Part shown: positions 1-5,338 of the stretch, in pieces | Layout of the letters: each line of letters opens with the position of its first letter | Position numbering within the stretch: the first letter of the stretch is position 1 | NCBI GenBank assembly: GCA_916720425.1 | Contig: CAKARD010000052.1 | Span: 1-8,877, forward strand | Length of the DNA: 8,877 nucleotides | Reading direction: 5' to 3' | Source of the DNA: an uncultured Kingella sp. | Lineage (GTDB): Bacteria > Pseudomonadota > Gammaproteobacteria > Burkholderiales > Neisseriaceae | Translations under genes and position numbers: made by a program | The notes under the pieces: generated by a model | Databases searched by the model: none | The model's input: only the letters and a program-made list of their open reading frames with translations | Told to the model about the DNA's origin: nothing

Positions 1-1716
1 TTCCATTACTTGCTTATGAAATCCCTTCCAAAATTGTTCCATCACGGGAATCCAATTGCGTTTACCATTCGCGATATCATCTAATTGGTTTTCTAATTTT
101 GCAGTGAAATCATAATCTACGTATTGCTCAAAGTGTTCCGTTAAAAATTTATTGACAATTTCACCCGTATCAGTTGGTTCAAAACGACGTTGTAACACGG
201 TAACATATTCACGATCTTTTAAGGTTTTAATGATGCTAGCATAAGTGGACGGGCGACCAATCCCAAATTCTTCCAACACTTTCACCAATGTTGCCTCATT
301 AAAACGAGGAGGAGGTTGAGTGAAATGTTGCTCACCATACAAATTATCCACAGGCAAAATATCACCTACTGTCATTTCGGGTAATTTTTTGTTATCGTCA
401 TCAACATGACTATCCTCATCTTCTCCTTCTTGATACACACTTAAAAATCCTGCAAAAGTAAGAACTTGCCCAGTAGCACGAAATATACCTTCGCCCATTT
501 GCATATCTACTGTGGTTGCATCAAATTTTGCTTCAATCATTTGAGAAGCCACAGTGCGTTGCCAAATCATTTGATACAACTTAAACTGATCGGGTGATAA
601 AAATGGTTTTACGCTTTCAGGTGTGCGATAAACCGACGTAGGACGCACAGCTTCATGTGCTTCTTGAGCATTTTTAGATTTAGTTTTATAGATTTTGGCA
701 GAACCAGGTAAAAAGTCAGATCCCATTTTATTCTCAATAAAATGGCGGATTTCAACTATGGCATCTTGTGATAAGGTGACACTATCAGTACGCATATAAG
801 TAATCAACCCCATTGCACCTTGCCCCACATCAATACCCTCAAATAACTGTTGTGCAGTACGCATAGTACGATCGGTGGTAAAACCTAATTTACGCACCGC
901 ATCTTGTTGCATGGTGGATGTAGTATAAGGTGCAGCAGGTTTACGCGTAGCCTTTTTCTTAACAACCTCTATAATCTGTAATGGCCGATCACGTAATGCA
1001 TCTAAAATAGCTTGCTGACTTTCTTGATTTGGCAAAGCAAATTGTTCTAATTTATTCCCTTGCCACTGCACCAATTTAGCAGAAAATTTAGTGCGGCCTT
1101 TATGGCTCTCTAAATGAATGGACCAGTATTCTTGTGTTTCAAAAGCACGAATTTCTGCTTCTCGCTCACAAATCAAACGCAATGCAGGACTTTGAACACG
1201 GCCTGCCGACAAACCATAACGAATTTTTTTCCACAACAAAGGAGACAGATTAAAACCCACCAAAAAATCCAATGCACGACGTGCTTGCTGCGCATCAACC
1301 AAATGCATATCTAATTGGCGCGGTTGCTCTATGGCATTTTGTATGCCTTTAGGGGTGACTTCATGAAAAACGACACGTACGATTTTATCATCAATATTTT
1401 TCATGCCACGTTTGGATTTTAAAATTTCAGCAATGTGCCATGAAATGGCTTCGCCTTCGCGATCTGGGTCTGTGGCCAGATAAATACGTTCAGCATCACG
1501 TGCAGCAGAGACAATGGCATCAACATGCTTGGCATTTTTGCTAATTATTTGATATTTCATCGCGAAATGATCATATGGATTAACTGCTCCATCTTTAGGA
1601 ACCAAATCACGTACATGACCAAATGATGCCAACACTTCAAAGTCTGAGCCTAAATATTTTTGTACCGATTTAATTTTGTTGGGAGACTCTACAATCAATA
1701 AATTTTTATGTTTCAT
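1..1716 (-). CDS. topA: DNA topoisomerase I, type IA (N-terminal part; gene runs off the left edge)
   Basis: TopA relaxes negatively supercoiled DNA by transient single-strand cleavage and acts on the nucleoid. The frame is open for 572 codons from ATG at 1716-1714 to the window edge, so the 3' part is missing, including any C-terminal zinc-finger or DNA-binding modules. The TOPRIM domain starts at once (LLIVESPNK, acidic residue E10) and carries the metal-binding DPDREGE motif with D83, D85 and E87. The catalytic tyrosine is Y307 in YMRTDS (307-312), followed by R309. Other family blocks visible are SAGRVQSPALRL, AQEAHEAVRPT and GIGRPSTYASII. The 25-30-residue insertion that E. coli TopA has before the DPDREGE motif is absent, as I recall for Neisseria. 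The start is fixed because the TOPRIM strand begins about five residues in. No Shine-Dalgarno sequence is visible ahead of the ATG. metR lies upstream on the same strand, 134 bp away. Identification is very secure. Confidence 0.97.
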   Translation of the reverse strand, partial: MKHKNLLIVESPNKIKSVQKYLGSDFEVLASFGHVRDLVPKDGAVNPYDHFAMKYQIISKNAKHVDAIVSAARDAERIYLATDPDREGEAISWHIAEILKSKRGMKNIDDKIVRVVFHEVTPKGIQNAIEQPRQLDMHLVDAQQARRALDFLVGFNLSPLLWKKIRYGLSAGRVQSPALRLICEREAEIRAFETQEYWSIHLESHKGRTKFSAKLVQWQGNKLEQFALPNQESQQAILDALRDRPLQIIEVVKKKATRKPAAPYTTSTMQQDAVRKLGFTTDRTMRTAQQLFEGIDVGQGAMGLITYMRTDSVTLSQDAIVEIRHFIENKMGSDFLPGSAKIYKTKSKNAQEAHEAVRPTSVYRTPESVKPFLSPDQFKLYQMIWQRTVASQMIEAKFDATTVDMQMGEGIFRATGQVLTFAGFLSVYQEGEDEDSHVDDDNKKLPEMTVGDILPVDNLYGEQHFTQPPPRFNEATLVKVLEEFGIGRPSTYASIIKTLKDREYVTVLQRRFEPTDTGEIVNKFLTEHFEQYVDYDFTAKLENQLDDIANGKRNWIPVMEQFWKGFHKQVME

Positions 1717-1720
1717 AAAT

Positions 1721-1751
1721 AGTATAAATGAGTTATCAGGGTTAATTTCAA
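1721..1751 (-). promoter_or_regulatory. Possible topA promoter close to the start codon
   Basis: Read on the minus strand, TTGAAA (1751-1746) is followed after 19 bp by TATACT (1726-1721), a 5-of-6 match to the -10 consensus. The spacer is longer than the usual 17 bp. The -10 lies only 4 bp before the topA ATG, so transcription from it would begin at or inside the start codon. A competing, weaker reading is TTGCCA about 40 bp further upstream with TATAAA after a 22-bp spacer. This is AT-rich DNA, so chance matches are likely. Confidence 0.25.
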
Positions 1752-1850
1752 TACCTTTTTTATATTGTTATGGTTTAATTAACTTTTTGGCAAGTGGAAA
1801 ATGCAAAATCTGATAATATGAAAATGTATTACCCCTTATTTTAATACCCC

Positions 1851-2777
1851 CTAAATATTCAATTTACTCAAACCAGGCAAATTATTAAACCCTTCTTGCC
1901 GAACAATCTCACAAAAATCATGAATATATGCCAAATGTGCATCACCTTCACGCACAGCAGCATACAATTCACTACGCAAAGGTGTATCCATAATTTTGCG
2001 TTCTACAATATATTGTTTTTCTACATAAGGCATTACCGCCCAATAAGGCAATGCTGCAATCCCTCGCTTACTGGCAACCAGTTGTACAATCGCAATAGTT
2101 AATTCACTGTGGCGACGTGGGGGATTAATACCTCGTGGTAGCAACACTTTGCGTAACAAATCTAACATATCATCAGGAACAGGGTAAGTGATTAAAGTCT
2201 CTTGAGCAAAATCTTCTGCCTGCCAGATTTCCTTTTGCGCCAAAGGATGATCGGGGGCACAAATACCTACCATTTCATAAGCAAACAAAGGTTCATAAAC
2301 AATTCCCGCTTGTGACGTTGCCTCTGAAACAATTGCTAAATCTGCCCGATGTGTGAGCAACAAACTCACAGGATCGGCTTGAAACCCCGATACAATATCC
2401 AGTTCCACTTGCGTCCACAGCGGACGAAAACTGCCCATAGCAGGCATCAACCAATCAAAACAGGTGTGACACTCTACAGCAATACGTAACTGTCCTGCCT
2501 GACCACGAATAATTTGCCTTAATTCACGTTCAGCCATAGCCACACGTGGTAACAACTCTCGCCCTAGTTTAAGTAAACGCTCACCCGCCAAAGTAAAACG
2601 CACAGGTGTGGTTTTGCGCTCAAACAATGGCGTATCAAAATAATTTTCCAACACACGAATTTGATGTGACAGTGCAGATTGGGTTAAAAAAACCTTATCT
2701 GCGGCCTGTGAAACACTACCCATTTCTTCTAAAGCCAATAAAGTACGCAAATGGCGTAATTCAATAATACTATCCAT
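1851..2777 (-). CDS. metR: MetR-like LysR-family transcriptional regulator
   Basis: A 308-residue LysR-type DNA-binding protein. The N-terminal winged helix-turn-helix spans about residues 7-65 (LRHLRTLLALEEMGSVSQAA, then LTQSALSHQIRVLE as recognition helix). It is followed by a linker helix and a periplasmic-binding-protein-like effector domain from about residue 95. The effector domain contains IAVECHTCFDWLMPAM (about 99-114), PDHPLAQ, LITYPVP and GIAALPYWAV. These match the layout of E. coli MetR (IECHSC, APDHPLA, LLIYPV, GIAALPHW), which senses homocysteine and controls met and one-carbon genes. Length is typical of the family. The ATG at 2777 is preceded by GGGATTGG, a reasonable ribosome-binding region. 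The gene reads away from rpsA and toward topA, with no met biosynthetic gene in view, so the regulon is inferred only from similarity. A related LysR paralogue is possible but less likely. Confidence 0.88.
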   Translation of the reverse strand: MDSIIELRHLRTLLALEEMGSVSQAADKVFLTQSALSHQIRVLENYFDTPLFERKTTPVRFTLAGERLLKLGRELLPRVAMAERELRQIIRGQAGQLRIAVECHTCFDWLMPAMGSFRPLWTQVELDIVSGFQADPVSLLLTHRADLAIVSEATSQAGIVYEPLFAYEMVGICAPDHPLAQKEIWQAEDFAQETLITYPVPDDMLDLLRKVLLPRGINPPRRHSELTIAIVQLVASKRGIAALPYWAVMPYVEKQYIVERKIMDTPLRSELYAAVREGDAHLAYIHDFCEIVRQEGFNNLPGLSKLNI

Positions 2778-2807
2778 AATCCAATCCCATTATCCGACGC
2801 TGTAATA

Positions 2808-2820
2808 TTAAATTTTTTCA
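2808..2820 (-). promoter_or_regulatory. Possible MetR/LysR operator upstream of metR
   Basis: The sequence TTAA-N5-TTCA lies 31-43 bp before the metR start codon. It differs by one base from the MetR core TGAA-N5-TTCA and also fits the general LysR pattern T-N11-A. Such a site would fit autoregulation, which is common for MetR and LysR proteins. The surroundings are AT-rich, so a chance match is a serious alternative. Confidence 0.25.
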
Positions 2821-2882
2821 TGTAAAAAATAAAGCAACATACCGACATATCAGCCAGTTTTAAATTACTAAAAAGATTTCTA

Positions 2883-2911
2883 TTCTCCAAAATAAAAAAA
2901 TAGCGTATAAT
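2883..2911 (+). promoter_or_regulatory. Probable rpsA promoter (-10 TATAAT)
   Basis: A perfect -10 hexamer TATAAT sits at 2906-2911. The best-placed -35, 17 bp upstream at 2883-2888 (TTCTCC), is poor, so the call rests on the -10. Transcription would begin near 2918 and leave a leader of roughly 84 nt before the rpsA ATG at 3002. A dedicated promoter is expected because no gene on this strand precedes rpsA here. Confidence 0.5.
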
Positions 2912-2936
2912 TATAGATTTTGTGTTTATGTGCCAA
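2910..2936 (-). promoter_or_regulatory. Possible divergent metR promoter sharing the palindromic -10
   Basis: TATAATTATA at 2906-2915 is a perfect 10-bp palindrome, so it reads as TATAAT on the minus strand too (2915-2910). A TTGGCA hexamer (2936-2931) lies 15 bp upstream on that strand, which is a short but usable spacing. Transcription from here would give metR a leader of about 125 nt. The overlapping -10 elements would make rpsA and metR promoters mutually exclusive. This is inference from sequence only. Confidence 0.35.
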
Positions 2937-2957
2937 GGGCATAAATGCATACGTTCA

Positions 2958-2987
2958 CATTACCCCGCACACCTTGGCGGTGCAATG
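2958..2987 (+). promoter_or_regulatory. Hairpin in the rpsA mRNA leader
   Basis: The leader can fold as CATT (2958-2961) with AATG (2984-2987), an A/C mismatch, one C-G pair, a C/T mismatch, and then CCGC (2965-2968) with GCGG (2977-2980) around an 8-nt loop. It ends 14 nt before the ATG of rpsA. The stretch is clearly richer in G and C than its flanks. In E. coli the rpsA start region lacks a good Shine-Dalgarno, is held in a structured leader and is repressed by S1 itself. A similar role is inferred here. Confidence 0.45.
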
Positions 2988-3001
2988 AAAGTCAATCCAA
3001 C

Positions 3002-4681
3002 ATGGAAAACTTTGCTCAATTATTGGAAGAATATTCAGCAACCCAAGAAATGACTCATGGTGAAGTCATCACCGCTGAAGTGGTAGACATCACCGACAAA
3101 TTTGTCATTGTTAATGCAGGCTTAAAATCAGAATCACTGATTGATATTGCCGAATTCAAAAACCCACTCGGTGAATTAGAAGTTAAAGTGGGTGATTTTG
3201 TTACTGTTACTATTGAATTTGTAGAAAATGGTTTTGGTGAAACCAAATTGTCTCGTGAAAAAGCCAAACGTGCTGCCGATTGGATCACTTTGGAAGAAGC
3301 CATGGAAGAAGGCGAAATCTTGTCAGGTGTCATCAATGGCAAGGTAAAAGGTGGTTTAACTGTTATGGTAAACAGCATTCGCGCATTCTTGCCTGGCTCT
3401 TTGGTAGACGTGCGTCCCATCAAAGATACTTCACAATTTGAAGGCAAAGAAATTGAATTTAAAGTCATCAAATTAGATCGTAAACGCAATAACGTTGTGG
3501 TATCACGTCGTGCAGTATTAGAAGCCACTTTGGGTGAAGAACGTAAAGCCCTATTGGATAACCTAGAAGAAGGCACTATCGTTAAAGGTTTAGTGAAAAA
3601 TATTACTGATTACGGTGCATTTGTTGACTTAGGTGGCATTGATGGCTTATTGCATATTACCGACTTAGCATGGCGTCGTGTTAAACACCCAAGCGAAGTA
3701 TTGGAAGTGGGACAAGAAGTAGAAGCTAAAGTATTGCGCTTTGATCAAGACAAACAACGTGTCTCTTTGGGCTTAAAACAACTAGACGAAGATCCATGGG
3801 ATGGTTTGGCTCGTCGCTATCCAGCCGGCACACGCTTGTTCGGTCAAGTTTCTAACTTAACTGATTACGGCGCATTTGTAGAAATTGAACAAGGCATTGA
3901 AGGCTTGGTTCATGTTTCTGAAATGGACTGGACAAACAAAAACGTTCATCCAAGCAAAGTCGTTCAATTAGGCGATGAAGTAGAAGTGATGATTTTGGAT
4001 GTTGACGAAGACAAACGCCGTATTTCTTTAGGTATGAAACAATGTCAAGCCAATCCTTGGCAAGATTTTGAAGCCAATTATAACAAAGGCGATAAAATTA
4101 CAGGTGCAGTAAAATCTATCACTGATTTTGGTGTATTTGTAGGCTTACCTGGCAATATTGATGGTTTGGTTCACTTGTCCGACTTGTCTTGGAGTGAAGT
4201 GGGTGAAGAAGCCGTTCGTAAATACAAAAAAGGCGAAGAAGTACAAGCTGTAGTATTAGCTATCGATGTTGAAAAAGAACGCATTAGCTTGGGTATCAAA
4301 CAATTAGAAGGCGATCCATTTAATAACTTCTTATCTGTAAACGATAAAGGAGCATTGGTAAAAGGCACAGTAAAAGCAGTTGAAGCCAAAGGTGCAACTG
4401 TATTACTGGCAGATGAAGTGGAAGCTTACTTACCCGCTTCTGAATTTTCATCAGATCGCGTTGAAGATTTGACAACCAAATTAAATGAAGGCGATGAAAT
4501 TGAAGCCGTAATCTTATCCGTAGATCGCAAAAATCGCAGCATTAAATTGTCTATCAAAGCAAAAGATGCTAAAGAAAGCCAAGAAACCTTAAAAGCAGTA
4601 AACAGCAATGCCGCCACAGCAAATGCTGGTACAACAAGCCTAGGTGATTTGTTAAAAGCAGCTTCTTTGAAAAACAATTAA
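3002..4681 (+). CDS. rpsA: 30S ribosomal protein S1
   Basis: A 559-residue S1 protein, which binds mRNA on the 30S subunit and helps initiate translation on weak or structured leaders. Six S1 (OB-fold) repeats are visible at about residues 20-86, 105-169, 191-259, 276-346, 363-433 and 450-519. Repeats 3-5 carry the typical DYGAFVDL, DYGAFVEI and DFGVFVGL cores and the closing VSLGLKQ, ISLGMKQ and ISLGIKQ blocks. Length matches E. coli S1 (557). The chosen start gives MENFAQLLEE, the conserved family N-terminus. An in-frame ATG 19 codons upstream (2945) adds a non-homologous, Arg/Pro/Trp/Cys-containing peptide and was not used, although it has a better Shine-Dalgarno. No strong Shine-Dalgarno precedes 3002, as is usual for rpsA. 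ihfB follows 12 bp downstream, an arrangement conserved in proteobacteria. The usual upstream gene cmk is absent. Confidence 0.98.
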   Translation: MENFAQLLEEYSATQEMTHGEVITAEVVDITDKFVIVNAGLKSESLIDIAEFKNPLGELEVKVGDFVTVTIEFVENGFGETKLSREKAKRAADWITLEEAMEEGEILSGVINGKVKGGLTVMVNSIRAFLPGSLVDVRPIKDTSQFEGKEIEFKVIKLDRKRNNVVVSRRAVLEATLGEERKALLDNLEEGTIVKGLVKNITDYGAFVDLGGIDGLLHITDLAWRRVKHPSEVLEVGQEVEAKVLRFDQDKQRVSLGLKQLDEDPWDGLARRYPAGTRLFGQVSNLTDYGAFVEIEQGIEGLVHVSEMDWTNKNVHPSKVVQLGDEVEVMILDVDEDKRRISLGMKQCQANPWQDFEANYNKGDKITGAVKSITDFGVFVGLPGNIDGLVHLSDLSWSEVGEEAVRKYKKGEEVQAVVLAIDVEKERISLGIKQLEGDPFNNFLSVNDKGALVKGTVKAVEAKGATVLLADEVEAYLPASEFSSDRVEDLTTKLNEGDEIEAVILSVDRKNRSIKLSIKAKDAKESQETLKAVNSNAATANAGTTSLGDLLKAASLKNN

Positions 4682-4693
4682 TTGGATGTTTGT

Positions 4694-4996
4694 ATGACCA
4701 AATCGGAGTTAATGACGCGATTGGCAGAAGTGTTTGCAAAACAAAATGCTGAATCTCGTTTACAAGCTAAAGACGTTGAATACAGCGTAAAAATCTTAGT
4801 GGATACCATGACACGCTCGTTAGCAAAAGGACAACGTATTGAAATTCGAGGCTTTGGTAGCTTTGATTTAAACGAACGCCCTAAACGTATTGGTCGCAAC
4901 CCTAAAACAGGAGAACGTGTAGAAGTGCCTAAAAAGCATGTGCCACACTTTAAACCTGGTAAAGAATTGCGCGAACGTGTAGATATTCAAGAATAA
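4694..4996 (+). CDS. ihfB: Integration host factor subunit beta
   Basis: A 100-residue HU/IHF-family protein that pairs with IHF-alpha (not in this window) to bend DNA sharply at specific sites in promoters, origins and recombination loci. Visible features are the N-terminal helical dimerisation part (MTKSELMTRLAEVF), the IEIRGFGSF strand block (50-57), the beta-arm GRNPKTG (67-73) with P70 corresponding to the intercalating proline P64 of E. coli IHF-beta, and the C-terminal VPHFKPGKELRERV. The MTKSEL start is characteristic of the beta subunit and favours ATG 4694 over an in-frame TTG at 4682. A GGA at 4684-4686 can serve as a weak ribosome-binding site. The gene starts 12 bp after the rpsA stop and is probably co-transcribed, and a strong terminator follows 16 bp after its stop. 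Identification is very secure. Confidence 0.98.
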   Translation: MTKSELMTRLAEVFAKQNAESRLQAKDVEYSVKILVDTMTRSLAKGQRIEIRGFGSFDLNERPKRIGRNPKTGERVEVPKKHVPHFKPGKELRERVDIQE

Positions 4997-5012
4997 GCTG
5001 TTTTGAGTATAT

Positions 5013-5049
5013 AAACCGTATTTTCTAAAACGAAAATACGGTTTTCTTT
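5013..5049 (+). terminator. Rho-independent terminator of the rpsA-ihfB operon
   Basis: A perfect 13-bp inverted repeat, AAACCGTATTTTC (5013-5025) and GAAAATACGGTTT (5032-5044), encloses a 6-nt loop and is followed by a T-rich run (TTTTCTTT). It begins 16 bp after the ihfB stop codon. The A-rich left arm could also give partial function on the other strand, but no minus-strand gene ends here. Confidence 0.92.
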
Positions 5050-5220
5050 ATTCAATGAAAGAACTTGTAATTTATTTTATACACAAAAGCATTTGTTTAT
5101 ATTAAAAATTTAATTTTACTTTAATGAAAAGATTATTACTATCAATATAAATATAATATTTTAATTATAAATCAATAAGTTATCTTATTCATAAAATATC
5201 AACTATATTATGCTTTTTCC
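5050..5220. other. Very AT-rich intergenic stretch without a gene
   Basis: Most of the 342-bp gap between ihfB and the permease gene is strongly AT-rich, visibly above 80% A+T from about 5085 to 5215. Stop codons occur densely in all frames, and I see no coding, tRNA or small-RNA signature. Several TATAAT-like words occur (for example 5152-5157) but none has a credible -35. The composition fits an UP-element-like or nucleoid-protein-binding region upstream of the promoter at 5221. Confidence 0.6.
5170..5182 (+). promoter_or_regulatory. Candidate IHF binding site upstream of the permease promoter
   Basis: AATCAATAAGTTA matches the IHF consensus WATCAANNNNTTR at every defined position. It is flanked on its 5' side by a long A/T-rich tract, a feature of strong IHF sites. 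It lies about 40 bp upstream of the -35 hexamer at 5221, where an IHF bend commonly assists or blocks promoter function. A second copy with one mismatch (AATCAAAAAGTAA) lies at 5270-5282. Function is inferred. Confidence 0.5.
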
Positions 5221-5249
5221 TTGACAGTTTACCTTGTATTACATAAAGT
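5221..5249 (+). promoter_or_regulatory. Sigma-70 promoter of the lactate permease gene
   Basis: A perfect -35 hexamer TTGACA (5221-5226) is followed after an ideal 17-bp spacer by TAAAGT (5244-5249), a 4-of-6 match to the -10. Transcription would start near 5256, leaving a leader of about 83 nt. It lies downstream of the ihfB terminator, so the permease gene has its own promoter. Confidence 0.7.
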
Positions 5250-5261
5250 AACATTTTATGT
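5229..5261 (+). promoter_or_regulatory. Operator-like repeats overlapping the permease promoter
   Basis: Three overlapping symmetries occupy the spacer, the -10 and the start site. First, TTGTATTACAT (5234-5244) contains the GT-N3-AC core of FadR-subfamily GntR operators (TNGTNNNACNA, one mismatch at the last base). LldR/LutR-type lactate repressors use such cores. Second, TTACCTT (5229-5235) and AAAGTAA (5245-5251) form a near-perfect inverted repeat around it. Third, ACATAAA (5241-5247) and TTTATGT (5255-5261) form a perfect 7-bp inverted repeat. The 9-mer AAAGTAACA at 5245-5253 recurs at 5276-5284, 31 bp downstream. No regulator gene for it is in the window. Confidence 0.45.
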
Positions 5262-5327
5262 TTTGCTTTAATCAAAAAGTAACACACATTTAAGCATTGG
5301 GCTTTGCCTATAAGAAAAACCTTACAC

Positions 5328-5333
5328 GGAGAG
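5328..5333 (+). promoter_or_regulatory. Ribosome-binding site setting the permease start
   Basis: GGAGAG ends 5 nt before ATG 5339, a good Shine-Dalgarno. It selects this ATG over an in-frame TTG at 5297, which would add 14 residues (GFAYKKNLTRRDF-like) that do not resemble the family N-terminus. Confidence 0.75.
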
Positions 5334-5338
5334 ACTTC

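Noticed and set aside
1829..1850. Hairpin terminator after metR (GTATT...AATAC)
   Set aside because: The stem is only 5 bp with a 12-nt loop and no T-run; too weak to call.
2729..2950. Minus-strand 73-codon frame over the metR 5' end and the intergenic region
   Set aside because: No family resemblance, overlaps metR in another frame and runs through the promoter region; it looks like chance.
2945..3001. Extension of the rpsA product to ATG 2945
   Set aside because: The added 19 residues do not resemble S1 N-termini and overlap a GC-rich leader hairpin; MENFAQLLEE at 3002 matches the family start. Kept only as a finding because of its good Shine-Dalgarno.
3055..3576. Minus-strand 173-codon frame inside rpsA
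   Set aside because: It is antisense to a highly conserved S1 gene, low in complexity (Ser/Thr-rich) and has no ribosome-binding site; an artefact of rpsA codon usage.
4678..4899. Minus-strand 73-codon frame antisense to ihfB
   Set aside because: Shadow of the ihfB coding sequence with no supporting signals.
5152..5157. TATAAT in the AT-rich intergenic stretch as an extra promoter
   Set aside because: No -35 hexamer at usable spacing; such words are expected by chance in DNA this rich in A and T.
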